Assembly (NCBI GenBank): GCA_025934375.1
Contig: JAICYD010000059.1
Coordinates: 1-41,724, forward strand
Direction of reading: 5' to 3'
DNA length: 41,724 nt
DNA from: Streptosporangiaceae bacterium
GTDB taxonomy: Bacteria; Actinomycetota; Actinomycetes; Streptosporangiales; Streptosporangiaceae
Shown here: in pieces, positions 7,448 to 15,701 of the stretch
How positions within the stretch are numbered: position 1 is the first letter of the stretch
Layout of the letters: each line of letters starts with the position of its first letter
Translations under genes and position numbers: made by a program
The notes under the pieces: generated by a model
Told to the model about the DNA's origin: nothing
What the model saw: the letters and a program-made list of their open reading frames with translations, nothing else
The model's database searches: none

Positions 7448-9793
7448 TCACTGGCTCAGGACCCAGTTGGTCAGCTGGGTGCGCGAGGTGAAGCCCAGCT
7501 TGGAGAAGATGTGCTCCAGGTGGGAGTCGACGGTGCGCTTGGACAGGTAAAGCTGCTCGGCGATGTCCCGGTTGCCCAGGCCCTGGGCCACCAGGGCGGC
7601 GATCTCCCGCTCCCGGCGGGTCAGCGGGCGGGGCTCGGCGCTGGCGACCGCCCGCACCTGCCCGCGGGCGAGCGCGACCGCCTCGGCCAGGGACATCGCC
7701 GCGCCGCGGCCGAGCGCCGCCTCGAACCGCGCGTCGCCGAGCGCCGCACGGCACTTGGCGGCGGCGTCCTTGCGGATCTCGGCGTAGATCGGCCCCATCT
7801 GCAACGGGGCGCTGAGCGTCTCCCACATGGCGTCCCCGGCTCCGGTCAGCTCGGCGGCCCGGACGTGGTCGCCCTTCCCGGCATCGCCGCGCGTGGCCAG
7901 GGACACCGCGATCAGGTCCAGGCACATCGTCATGGTGTGCGGGTCGCCCAGGGCCTCGTCGATCTTCAGCGATGCCAGGGCGTCAGTGATCGCCGCCTCG
8001 TTGTCCCCCGACAGCCAGCGGGCGCCGCCGCGTACCCAGATCACGGTGCCGAGGGCCCATTGGTCGCCCATCGCCGCGCACTGCCGGGCGCCCTCCTCGC
8101 ACAGCTGGATCGCGTCGTCAAGCTGGAAGGCCAGCACGCGGGCGGAGGCCAGCCTGCTGTAGCAGACCAGCGCGAGCACGTCGGTGAAACCGTGTTCCTT
8201 GAAGTAGGCCAGGGCGCAGGCGTGCCGGTCCATCGCCGCCGCGACGTCCCCGGAGTGGAAGGCGGCCATTCCCAGCGCACTGGTCACGGACGCGGCGAGC
8301 CGCGGGTCAGGAAGGGCGCCGGCCAGGTCCGCCGCCCGCGCGAGCAACGGCCCGGCGGTCACGAGATCTCCTCGCAGCACCGCTAGGAGGCCAGCCCCGA
8401 AGTTCGCCCAGGCGTGGTCGGGTGACCCCGGGCACGCCGCCAGGGCCCGCTCGTGCCAGTGCCTGCCCTCGCCGAACGCCCCGAGCATCAGCCAGTAGCA
8501 GCGCAGCCCCACCGTCATCGCCAGCCCGGCGGCCTCCTGCCCGGGCGTGGTGAAGCTGTAGTCCAGGGCCGCCCGCAGGTTGCCGTTCTCCCGCCGCACC
8601 CAGGCCATCCAGCGCACCTGCTCAGGGCCGGCGCTCTGGGTCGCGGCCCGTGCCACCAGGGCCTGGTAGTAGTCGCGGTGGCGGCGGCGGGCGTCATCGC
8701 GGTCGCCGGGCGGGAGGAGCTCGCGGCCGAAATCCCGCATGGTGTCCAGCAGCCGGTACCTGGGTGATTCACCAGGGGCGGTTTCGCCGGGGGCGGTGTC
8801 CGGGTCCCGCGCGACGACCGACTTGTCCACCAGCCGGGCGAGGACCTCGCGGGCGCCGGGGCCGCCCACTGCCCCGGCCGCCTCGCTGGTGAAGCCGCCG
8901 GGAAACACCGATATCCGGGTCCACAGCCGCTGCTCGGCCGGGGTGCACAGCTCGAGGCTCCAGCGGACGGCCGCGCGCAGCGTGCGATGCCGGTCGGTGA
9001 GGGTCCGCGCGGTGCCGAGGACGCGGAAGCGGTCATCAAGCCGCGCCGCGATCTCATCGGCGGACATGGACCGCAGGCGCACCGCCGCAAGCTCGATGGC
9101 CAGCGGGATGCCGTCAAGCCTGCGACACAGCCGGGCGACCGCGCTGGCGTTGGCCGCCGTCAGCGCGTACCCGGGAACGGTGGCGCGCGCCCGGTCCAAG
9201 AAGAGCTCCACCGCCTCGGAGCGCCCCATCACGGCCAGGTCGCTGGCGCTCACGATGGCCGGGCCGGGGCCAGCGGGGTCCCGCCCGGCGAACACCTGCA
9301 GCGGTGAGATCAGCATGACCTGCTCGCCCGGCGCGCCGAGCCGCTCGCGGCTGGTCGCCAGGATCCGCAGGCCCGGGCAGGCGGCCAGCAGCGTGGTGGC
9401 CAGGTCCGCGCAGGCGGTGACGAGGTGCTCGCAGGTGTCCAGGACGAGGAGCAGGTCTGACTCGGCCAGGTGCCTGGCCAGTTCCCCGTCCGGGTCGCCG
9501 GGGGCCACGTCGGGCAGCCCGAGCGCCTTCGCGACCTCGGGGGCAAGGAGGTCGCGGCAGCGGATCACCGACAGCTCGACCAGCCAGGCCCCCTGGCCGA
9601 ACGTGTCCCGCACCGCGGCCGCCACCTGAAGCGCCAAGCGCGTCTTGCCGACCCCGCCGGGGCCGCGCAGGGTCACCAGGCGATGGGCGTCGATCGCCGC
9701 CGCCACGGCGGCCAGTTCCCGCTTCCGGCCGATGAAGCGGGTGACCTTGGCCGGGAAGTTATCCTTGCGTGCGCGAAACGACTGCGTCGTCAC
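7448..9793 (-). CDS. LuxR-family regulator with NB-ARC-type ATPase domain
   Basis: A roughly 781-residue transcription factor. An N-terminal STAND-type ATPase domain has FIGRKRELAAVAAAI and the P-loop GPGGVGKTRLAL, a Walker B-like LLLVLDTCEHL, and RLDGIPLAIELAAVRL. A long helical repeat region follows. The C-terminal LuxR helix-turn-helix covers roughly the last 60 residues (LTRREREIAALVAQGLGNRDIAEQL, then SKRTVDSHLEHIFSKLG). I chose GTG at 9791-9793 because GAGGA lies four bases before it; the frame is open to 9955 without a ribosome site. It converges with mimR with only 8 bp between stops. The target is unknown; a role in the monooxygenase locus is possible but not shown. Confidence 0.85.
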   Translation of the reverse strand: MTTQSFRARKDNFPAKVTRFIGRKRELAAVAAAIDAHRLVTLRGPGGVGKTRLALQVAAAVRDTFGQGAWLVELSVIRCRDLLAPEVAKALGLPDVAPGDPDGELARHLAESDLLLVLDTCEHLVTACADLATTLLAACPGLRILATSRERLGAPGEQVMLISPLQVFAGRDPAGPGPAIVSASDLAVMGRSEAVELFLDRARATVPGYALTAANASAVARLCRRLDGIPLAIELAAVRLRSMSADEIAARLDDRFRVLGTARTLTDRHRTLRAAVRWSLELCTPAEQRLWTRISVFPGGFTSEAAGAVGGPGAREVLARLVDKSVVARDPDTAPGETAPGESPRYRLLDTMRDFGRELLPPGDRDDARRRHRDYYQALVARAATQSAGPEQVRWMAWVRRENGNLRAALDYSFTTPGQEAAGLAMTVGLRCYWLMLGAFGEGRHWHERALAACPGSPDHAWANFGAGLLAVLRGDLVTAGPLLARAADLAGALPDPRLAASVTSALGMAAFHSGDVAAAMDRHACALAYFKEHGFTDVLALVCYSRLASARVLAFQLDDAIQLCEEGARQCAAMGDQWALGTVIWVRGGARWLSGDNEAAITDALASLKIDEALGDPHTMTMCLDLIAVSLATRGDAGKGDHVRAAELTGAGDAMWETLSAPLQMGPIYAEIRKDAAAKCRAALGDARFEAALGRGAAMSLAEAVALARGQVRAVASAEPRPLTRREREIAALVAQGLGNRDIAEQLYLSKRTVDSHLEHIFSKLGFTSRTQLTNWVLSQ

Positions 9794-10070
9794 GGCATCC
9801 TCACATGCGCTTGGAGCCGACCGCGCGCGTGAGGGAGGAAGCGCCGCCGGCTGTCGGGAGGGTCGGCCGCATCGTACATCGCCAGGCGCCTGCGCGGCAG
9901 CGGCACGCGCAGGCGAACTCCCAGCTAGCGGAGATAGATAACGACATATGCGCAAATATCGGCGCGAGCAGCCACCGCCGCTTCCAGGCCCCCGGGAAAG
10001 GGCTACAACCTCTTCCAGGCCTCGTTAAGAGTCGCCCGGAGGATCTGCTCTATCTCGTCGCTCTGCTTTC

Positions 10071-10087
10071 CTGGGGGCGACCCCCAG
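10071..10087 (-). terminator. GC hairpin in the repeat spacer, copy A
   Basis: CTGGGGG at 10071-10077 pairs with CCCCCAG at 10081-10087 around a 3-base loop. It lies in the spacer of the 100-bp repeat, downstream of the aminotransferase stop. No U-tract follows, so it may be a weak terminator or an RNA 3'-end protector. Confidence 0.4.
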
Positions 10088-10170
10088 ACCCCGCGAGAAG
10101 GGCTACAACCTCTTCCAGGCCTCGGTCAGGGTGGCCCGGAGGATCTGCTCTATCTCGTCGCTCTGCTTTC

Positions 10171-10187
10171 CTGGGGGCGACCCCCAG
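10171..10187 (-). terminator. GC hairpin in the repeat spacer, copy B
   Basis: Identical to the hairpin 100 bp to the left (CTGGGGG / CCCCCAG, 3-base loop). This copy is the first hairpin met after the aminotransferase stop codon, about 16 bp downstream of it. It is the more likely of the two to mark the mRNA end. No U-run. Confidence 0.45.
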
Positions 10188-10202
10188 ACCCCGCGAGAAG
10201 GG

Positions 10203-11582
10203 CTACAACCTCTTCCAGGCCTCGCTAAGAGTCGCCCGGAGGATCTGCTCTATCTCGTCGAAGTGCTCCTGGGTGCAGATGAGCGGCGGGGACAGCTGGA
10301 TGACGGGGTCGCCGCGGTCGTCGGCGCGGCAGACGAGGCCGGCGTCGAACAGGGCGTGCGACAAGAAGCCGCGCAGCAGCCGCTCGGACTCGTCGTCGTC
10401 GAAGGTCTCCCTGGTGGCCTTGTCCTTAACGAGCTCGATGCCGTAGAAGTAGCCGGCGCCGCGGACGTCGCCGACGATCGGGAGGTCGTTCAGCTTCTCC
10501 AGCGTCGCCCGGAAGCCGGCCTCGTTCTTGCGGACGTTGCCGAGCAGGTCCTCGGCCTCGAAGACGTCGAGGTTGGCCAGCGCGACGGCGGTGGAGACCG
10601 GGTGCCCGGCGAACGTGACGCCGTGCAGGAAGGTCGCTGTCCCGGACAGGAACGGCTCCATGATCTCGTCGCGGACGATCATGCCGCCCAGCGGGGAGTA
10701 CCCGGAGGTGACGCCCTTGGCGAAGGTGATGATGTCGGGCACGTACCCGTAACGCTCGGCGCCGAAGTAGTGGCCCAGCCGGCCGAACGCGCAGATCACC
10801 TCGTCGGAGACCATGAGCACGCCGTGCCGGTCGCAGATCTCGCGGACCCGCTGGAAGTACCCGGGCGGCGGCGGGAAGCAGCCGCCGGAGTTCTGCACGG
10901 GCTCCAGGTAGACGGCGGCCACCGACTCCGGGCCCTCGCGCAGGATCGCCCGCTCGATCTCGTCGGCGGCCCAGATCCCGAACTGGTCCAGGTCGTGGGC
11001 GACGAAGCCCGGCGCGCGGTAGAAGTTCGTGTTCGGCACGCGGACGCCACCGGGCGGGAGCGGCTCGAAGTCGGGCTTGATCGCGGCCAGCCCGGTGATG
11101 GCCAGGGCGCCCATGGACGTCCCGTGGTAGGCCAGCTCCCGGCTGAGCACCTTGTACCGCGTCGGCTCGCCCTTCTGCTTGAAGTACGCCTTGGCGAGCT
11201 TCCAGGCCGACTCGACGGCCTCGGAGCCGGAGGTGGTGAAGAAGACGCGGTTCAGGTCGCCGGGGGCAAGGCCGGCGAGCCGGTCGGCGAGCTTGATGGC
11301 CGAGGGGTGAGCGTAGGACCACAACGGGAAGTAGGCCAGCTCGGAACCCTGCTTGGCCGCCGCGGCGGCGATCTCGGTCCGCCCGTGGCCGACCTGGGAA
11401 ACGAACAGCCCCGCGAGGCCGTCCAGGTACCGCCTGCCCTTGTCGTCGTAGACGTAGGCGCCCTCGCCGCGCACGATGACGGGAACGTCGCTCTTGCCGT
11501 AGGCGGACATCCGGGTGAAGTGCAGCCAGAGGTGGTCCTTGGCGGCCTGCTGCAGGTCGAGCTCGGCTTCGGATGATGTCAT
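10203..11582 (-). CDS. Class III PLP-dependent aminotransferase (putrescine/GABA type)
   Basis: About 459 residues. Catalyses transamination of an omega-amine such as putrescine or 4-aminobutyrate to the aldehyde, probably with pyruvate or 2-oxoglutarate as acceptor. Signatures: N-terminal DLQQAAKDHLWLHFTRMSAY, the cofactor-phosphate region FFTTSGSEAVESAWKLAK, the cofactor-ring aspartate in VSDEVICAFGRLG, and the Schiff-base lysine in FAKGVTSGYSPLGG. Start chosen at 11582, just after the regulator's stop; an ATG six codons earlier overlaps that gene and lacks a ribosome site. The gene order aminotransferase, Lrp regulator, aldehyde dehydrogenase resembles the putrescine-degradation locus of Streptomyces. 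The partner dehydrogenase here is broken, so the product aldehyde must be handled elsewhere. Confidence 0.9.
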   Translation of the reverse strand: MTSSEAELDLQQAAKDHLWLHFTRMSAYGKSDVPVIVRGEGAYVYDDKGRRYLDGLAGLFVSQVGHGRTEIAAAAAKQGSELAYFPLWSYAHPSAIKLADRLAGLAPGDLNRVFFTTSGSEAVESAWKLAKAYFKQKGEPTRYKVLSRELAYHGTSMGALAITGLAAIKPDFEPLPPGGVRVPNTNFYRAPGFVAHDLDQFGIWAADEIERAILREGPESVAAVYLEPVQNSGGCFPPPPGYFQRVREICDRHGVLMVSDEVICAFGRLGHYFGAERYGYVPDIITFAKGVTSGYSPLGGMIVRDEIMEPFLSGTATFLHGVTFAGHPVSTAVALANLDVFEAEDLLGNVRKNEAGFRATLEKLNDLPIVGDVRGAGYFYGIELVKDKATRETFDDDESERLLRGFLSHALFDAGLVCRADDRGDPVIQLSPPLICTQEHFDEIEQILRATLSEAWKRL

Positions 11583-11584
11583 GG

Positions 11585-12115
11585 CTATCTCGTTCCCCAT
11601 GAGTAGGTCTGCTTGCGCAGCTTCAGGTATACGAACGTCTCGGTGGATGTCACGGACGGTACGTTGCGCACCCGGCTCAGGATTTCCAGCAGGTGGTCAT
11701 CATCTTCGCAGACGACCTCGCACAGCAGGTCGAACGACCCCGCGGTGAGCACGACGTAGTCGATCTCCTCGATGTCGGCTAGGTGGTTCGACACCTTGCC
11801 GAGGTCGCCGTCGCACTTGACCGCGATCATCGCCTGGCGGGTGAAGCCCAGCGTCAGCGGGTCGGTGACCGCGACGATCTGGACGACGCCGTCGGCCTGC
11901 AGGCGCTGCACACGCTGCCTGATTGCCGCCTCCGACAGCCCGACTGCCTTGCCGATCGCCGCGTAGGACTGCCTGCCGTCGTGCTGGAGCTGCTCGATGA
12001 TCCGCTTGGAGATCTCGTCGAGCACGACCGGCGATGCGCGGGCCGCGCTGCGCGGGCTGTGCGCCACTGGGCGATCACATCCTTTTCTGGGCTGTTGCCG
12101 CGTGTACTCCCCCAT
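11585..12115 (-). CDS. Lrp/AsnC-family regulator of the aminotransferase locus
   Basis: A 176-residue feast/famine regulator. The N-terminal helix-turn-helix (LDEISKRIIEQLQHDGRQSY, then AAIGKAVGLSEAAIRQRVQR) begins near residue 30, after a 25-residue basic extension. The RAM/Lrp ligand-binding domain follows (LTLGFTRQAMIAVKCDGD; LTAGSFDLLCEVVCEDDDHL). I start at the ATG at 12115, which has GGAAG upstream; the frame is open farther but runs into the dehydrogenase start. Its stop lies 2 bp before the aminotransferase start, so the two are cotranscribed. The divergent 197-bp gap to the dehydrogenase remnant holds an inverted pair TGAATCA (12174-12180) / TGATTCA (12281-12287) that could be operator half-sites. 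Confidence 0.9.
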   Translation of the reverse strand: MGEYTRQQPRKGCDRPVAHSPRSAARASPVVLDEISKRIIEQLQHDGRQSYAAIGKAVGLSEAAIRQRVQRLQADGVVQIVAVTDPLTLGFTRQAMIAVKCDGDLGKVSNHLADIEEIDYVVLTAGSFDLLCEVVCEDDDHLLEILSRVRNVPSVTSTETFVYLKLRKQTYSWGTR

Positions 12116-12312
12116 GCTGTCATCTTCCCTGTGTTTGTCAACTGATTTCGTTGTAAAAGCGGCGATAATCCACTGAATCACTTGTGAGGCAGCCCCGGTT
12201 CTGCGAAGCTCAGTGGCGAAGCGGCGGCCGGCGGTGAGAGTGGCCCCTGTCTGACGCTGTGTGAACACGTGCGATCGAACTGATTCAGACCGCACTGCAT
12301 CAGGAGGCTGAG

Positions 12313-13091
12313 ATGGCGGCAAGCGCGCAACGGCGGCTGCGGAACTTCGTGAACGGCGCCTACGCAGACCCGTGCGAGGGAGCCTACAGCGACGTGATCG
12401 ATCCCAGCACCGGCGCGGCCTACGCGCAGGCCCCGGTGTCGTCGGCCGCCGACGTCGACGAGGCGCTCACCGCCGCCGCCACGGCGTTCGAGTCCTGGCG
12501 GGACGCCACGCCCAGGGAGCGCGGCCTGGCGATGTACCGGTTCGCCGACGCGATCGAAAGGCGCGCGGAGGACTTCATCGACGCGGAGAGCCGCAAGCCG
12601 GTCGTGGTCTTCGATGACGCCGACGTTGAGGCGGCCGCCGCCGGGATCGCGGGCGCCGGGTACTTCAACGCCGGCCAGGACTGCACCGCCGCGACGCGGG
12701 TGCTGGCGGGTCCGGCCGTGGCCGCCGACCTGACCGACGCGCTGGCCGCGCGGGCGGGCTCCACGGTGACCGGCGGCCTGGACGTGGCCGACGCCTACTA
12801 CGGGCCGCTGAACAACTCCAGCCAGCTCCCCGGGTATCGGGGTTCCTGAACCGGGTCCCGTCGCACGCCTCGGTGGTCGCCGGCGGGCACGCCATCGACG
12901 GCCCTGGGTACCTGTTCGAGCCGACGGTCGTGTCCGGCCTGGCGCAAGATGACGAGATGGTCCAGGACGAGGTCTTCGCCGAGATGCCGCACGGCGGCTT
13001 CAAGCACTCCGGCTACGGCAAGGACCTGTCGATGTACAGCTTCGAGGACTACACCCGCGTCAAGCACGTCAAGAGCTACATCGGGCCCTGA
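12313..13091 (+). pseudogene. Gamma-aminobutyraldehyde dehydrogenase, degraded (two deletions and a frameshift)
   Basis: Starts as a normal aminobutyraldehyde dehydrogenase (RRLRNFVNGAYADP; VIDPSTGAAYAQAP) with an ATG at 12313 and AGGAGG before it. After AESR at about residue 94 it jumps to PVVVFDDADVEAAAAGIAGA, so roughly 140 residues with the NAD-binding fold and catalytic Glu are missing. The catalytic-Cys segment NAGQDCTAATRVL is kept. Near 12826-12831 one base is missing: restoring it converts QLPGYRGS-stop into QLARVSGFLNRVPSH. After QDEVF a second clean in-frame deletion of some 65 residues joins directly to AEMPHGGFKHSGYGKDLS and the normal C-terminus SYIGP. About 780 bp remain of some 1430. 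It cannot be an active dehydrogenase. Its stop abuts the znuA stop. Confidence 0.9.
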
Positions 13092-14069
13092 CTACAGGTG
13101 CGGGGTGGACGCCAGGCCGGCGACCGCCCTGGTCAGTGCCCTGACCTCGGCGAGCATCCAGGACTGGTAGTCATAGCCGGGCGTCGGCATGGTCTCGTAC
13201 ACGCCGACGACCGGGACCCCGGAGGCGTTCGCCGTCGCGATGAACGACTGCGTCAGCGGGCTGGTCACCTGCTGGTTGTACAGGAGCGCCTTCACCTTGT
13301 GCCCCGTGAACAGGGCCTTCACCGCCGCGATGTCCTGGGGGGCCGGATCCACCCCGTTCATGATGTCGGCCTGGAAGGCCCACGGGGTGAGGTTGTCCGC
13401 CCCGGCCGCCTCCAGCATGTAGTCGGCGACCGGCTCGGTGGTGGCCACCGGCGCCCCCGGGGAGGCCGCCTTGAAGGCGCTCAAGGCGCTGTTCCACGCG
13501 GTCAGGCGGCCGGTGAACCGCGCCGCGCTGGCCTTGAAGTAGGCCGCGTGCGGCGGATCGATCGCGGCCAGGGCGGCCGCGACGGCGCCGGCCACCTTCG
13601 GCATGGTGGCCGGGTCGTACCACAGGTGCGGGTTCGGGGTGCTGTCGGGCAGCCCCAGTAGCCGCTGGACGTTGATGACCTTGCGGGCGGGGTCGGGGGC
13701 CGCGTTGAGGATGGTGGTCGCCCACGTGTCGTAGCCGACGCCGTTTTGCACGATGAGCCGCGCGGACCCGATCTCCCGCGCGACGGCCGGGCTGGCCTCG
13801 TAGGCGTGCGGGTCGGCGGAGGGGTTGCTCATGATCGCGTCGACGTGCACGTAGCCGCCGCCGACCTGGCTGATCACGCTGGCATACTCGTTCTCGGCCC
13901 CGATGGCCTCGATGGCGCCGTTGGCGGCCGGGCCGCCCCCGCCCGAGGCCGGCGAGCACGCGGTGGCCAGCGGTATCGCCAGCGCCCCGGCCAGCAGCGC
14001 CGCGACGGCGGGCCGGCGGGCCCGGGCGATGAGGGCGGCCTGCAGTCGGGCGCCAACGCGGGTTCGCAT
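13092..14069 (-). CDS. znuA: Zinc/manganese ABC transporter substrate-binding lipoprotein (orphan)
   Basis: A 325-residue cluster A-I metal-binding protein exported as a lipoprotein. The N-terminus has arginines, a hydrophobic stretch and a lipobox-like LATAC near residues 34-38. Metal-ligand positions of the family are present: His in NPSADPHAYEAS (about residue 92), His in NPHLWYDPA (about 147), an acidic TTEPVADYMLEAAG segment and the C-terminal VVGVYETMP. No ATPase or permease gene accompanies it: the neighbour downstream is the dehydrogenase remnant, convergent and directly adjacent. A Zur-type dyad sits 52 bp upstream, which argues for zinc as the metal. Confidence 0.87.
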   Translation of the reverse strand: MRTRVGARLQAALIARARRPAVAALLAGALAIPLATACSPASGGGGPAANGAIEAIGAENEYASVISQVGGGYVHVDAIMSNPSADPHAYEASPAVAREIGSARLIVQNGVGYDTWATTILNAAPDPARKVINVQRLLGLPDSTPNPHLWYDPATMPKVAGAVAAALAAIDPPHAAYFKASAARFTGRLTAWNSALSAFKAASPGAPVATTEPVADYMLEAAGADNLTPWAFQADIMNGVDPAPQDIAAVKALFTGHKVKALLYNQQVTSPLTQSFIATANASGVPVVGVYETMPTPGYDYQSWMLAEVRALTRAVAGLASTPHL

Positions 14070-14121
14070 GACCTGAGTGCTCCCAGTCGGGGACGGGGCC
14101 GGCCGGGCCGGCAGCGAGATC

Positions 14122-14154
14122 TAGTGAACATCGTTATGGTAATCATTTTCACTA
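14122..14154 (-). promoter_or_regulatory. Zur-type operator upstream of znuA
   Basis: The outer arms TAGTGAA (14122-14128) and TTCACTA (14148-14154) are perfect inverted repeats. The interior on the minus strand reads TGAAAATGATTACCAT, close to the TGAAAATGATTTTCA-like Zur consensus of actinobacteria. It lies 52 bp before the znuA start, where a zinc-loaded Zur would block transcription. The rest of the gap to 14342 shows nothing recognisable. Confidence 0.7.
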
Positions 14155-14342
14155 GGACCTTGCAACCGGGTGCGCTTGACAGGGGTGGGGCGCTGCGGGA
14201 CTGCATGCTGGCGCTGGCCGCCGGGCACCTGGCCTCGCCAAGCTCGCCCTGCTGGCCAGGGTGATCACCGCCGCGACGGGGGGCGTTCAGCCAGCTTGGG
14301 CAGCCACCGCGCCGCCTGAGCTGGCCGCGGGCAGCCCATCGG

Positions 14343-15002
14343 TCAGGGGCGGCGCAGCGGGGAGCACAGGTAGTAGTAGTCGATCGCCAGCTTCGGGCCG
14401 ATGACGGGGATGTTGGGGACGTTGAAGCGCTCCTGCGGCGCCCGCAGGAAGCCGCGGTTCGGGTGGCTGTGCCCCCAGTTGTAGGCGGTCGGGAAAACCT
14501 GATCGATCTTGAAGTAGCGGGTGAGGTCCCGGCGGAAGGTGCCCGGCGGCTGCATGTTGCTGTAGGGGGCATAAACGTTCGGCCGCCGGTGCCCGAAATT
14601 CTGGTAAGTGCAGACGAACTTGCCTTCGTCCTTGACCAGCTCAGCGATCTCGGCGAGCTTCCTGGACTGGACGTCGCCCATGTACTCGAAGAATCCCTGC
14701 GCCACGACGATGTCGAATGTCATGCCCTTGAAAGTGATGGGGCTCTCCACGAGGTCCTGCTCGAGCAGGTTGGCGGCCGGCTTCTGGATGGCGATGTCCA
14801 CCCCGTGGTAGTGCAGGTTGGCGGGCAGGAGGTCGGCCAGCGACGCGGGCCCGCACCCGACGTCGAGCAGGTCAAGCTCGCGGTCGGCGGCGAGCTTGCG
14901 GAGCTGGGCCGCGACCTTGCGCATCCGGAAATGCGGCTTCACGTACCGCAGGTTTTCCGTGCCCCAAAAGTCGCGTTTGTGATAAACGGTGTCGTTCTCC
15001 AT
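14343..15002 (-). CDS. Class I SAM-dependent methyltransferase
   Basis: A 219-residue Rossmann methyltransferase. Motif I is LDLLDVGCGPASLADLLP (about residues 43-60), followed by an acidic end of strand beta2 (HYHGVDIAI) and FDIVVAQGFFEYMGD as motif IV/post region. The C-terminal third is rich in aromatics and prolines (NFGHRRPNVYAPYSN), with no transmembrane segment. The ATG at 15002 has GGAGGGG about ten bases upstream. It is a stand-alone gene between znuA and an Lrp regulator. The substrate cannot be told from sequence. Confidence 0.8.
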   Translation of the reverse strand: MENDTVYHKRDFWGTENLRYVKPHFRMRKVAAQLRKLAADRELDLLDVGCGPASLADLLPANLHYHGVDIAIQKPAANLLEQDLVESPITFKGMTFDIVVAQGFFEYMGDVQSRKLAEIAELVKDEGKFVCTYQNFGHRRPNVYAPYSNMQPPGTFRRDLTRYFKIDQVFPTAYNWGHSHPNRGFLRAPQERFNVPNIPVIGPKLAIDYYYLCSPLRRP

Positions 15003-15125
15003 GGTCTTCCACCCCTCCGAACGGCCCGAGTTTTGGGCAGTTCATGGAACTGATCAAAAACCGCCCGCCCCTGATACGTTGTCAGTCGCTCCTTAAGGAA
15101 ACTCAGAGGCGAGGTGCCGCGTCCG

Positions 15126-15632
15126 TTAGCGGGGGCTGCGCGGGCGACGCGGGGCCGACTGGACCGTCGCGGCGGGGTCCAGGGGCAGTGGCGAGGGCGG
15201 CTTGACCTCCCCTAGGCGCAGGTAGGTGACTACCCGGGCACCGCGGGCGGTCAGCCGGGACAGCGCCTGCTGGAGCTCGGTGACGTCGCGGGCGACGATG
15301 GACAGCAGGTAGTCGTTCTCGCCTGCGATGTTCTCCGCCGAGATGACCTGCGGCAGCGCCCGGACCTGGTCCTCGAAGATGCGCTCGTAGCGCGGGTCGT
15401 GCCGGGTGAGCGTCGCCATCACGTACACCTGGAGCGCGAACCCGGCGGCGGCCGGGTCGACGTGCGCCCGGATGATCCGGATGACCCCGGACTCCTTGAG
15501 CGCGCGCACCCGGTGCAGCGTCGCGGCGGGGGACAGGCCGGTCAGCCGGGCGAGCTCGACATTGGTCCGGTCCGCGTCCGCCTGCAGCGCCTCTAGGAGC
15601 TGGAGGTCAACTTCATCAAGTTTGAAAGCCAT
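15126..15632 (-). CDS. Lrp/AsnC-family regulator divergent from a DMT exporter
   Basis: 168 residues. The helix-turn-helix is at residues 5-50 (LDEVDLQLLEALQADADRTN; LARLTGLSPAATLHRVRALK). The RAM domain follows (GFALQVYVMATLTRHDPRYE; GENDYLLSIVARD). The C-terminus ends in a proline/arginine-rich tail of about 25 residues beyond the family norm. It is divergent from the EamA-type exporter gene across a 69-bp AT-rich gap, the usual arrangement for an Lrp-type regulator that controls an amino-acid or metabolite exporter. Confidence 0.9.
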   Translation of the reverse strand: MAFKLDEVDLQLLEALQADADRTNVELARLTGLSPAATLHRVRALKESGVIRIIRAHVDPAAAGFALQVYVMATLTRHDPRYERIFEDQVRALPQVISAENIAGENDYLLSIVARDVTELQQALSRLTARGARVVTYLRLGEVKPPSPLPLDPAATVQSAPRRPRSPR

Positions 15633-15701
15633 AGTGCTTAATTATATTTAGCTTAGAAATCAATGACCGAATCTTGATGGTGTCCGGCGCATGATAGTTG
15701 C
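15633..15701. promoter_or_regulatory. AT-rich divergent promoter region (lrp / DMT exporter)
   Basis: 69 bp strikingly richer in A/T than the flanks (TTAATTATATTTAGCTTAG near 15638-15656). It must contain both promoters and probably the Lrp-type operator. CATGAT at 15690-15695 ends six bases before the exporter ATG, and no Shine-Dalgarno is present, so a leaderless exporter mRNA is plausible. Confidence 0.55.

Larger units (their letters stand above)
9983..10260 (-). repeat. 100-bp tandem repeat made of the aminotransferase 3' end
   Basis: GGCTACAACCTCTTCCAGGC begins at 10001, 10101 and 10201, giving an exact 100-bp period. The rightmost copy is the genuine end of the aminotransferase gene. 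The two downstream copies each repeat about 60 bp of coding end plus roughly 40 bp of following sequence. Read on the minus strand, each copy would still encode DEIEQILRATL-x-EAWKRL and a TAG stop, with x = Ser in the gene and Asn or Thr in the copies. Other differences are synonymous. This fills most of the 409-bp gap before the LuxR-type gene; the rest (9794-9982) shows only AT-rich promoter-like bases near 9935-9960. Confidence 0.92.

Noticed and set aside
9983..10260. Tandem repeats as a possible CRISPR array
   Set aside because: The unit is about 60 bp of coding end plus an identical 40-bp spacer; spacers are not unique and there are no cas genes.
10131..11576. 481-codon plus-strand frame opposite the aminotransferase
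   Set aside because: Mirror frame of a convincing PLP enzyme; composition typical of antisense shadows and it begins inside the tandem repeat.
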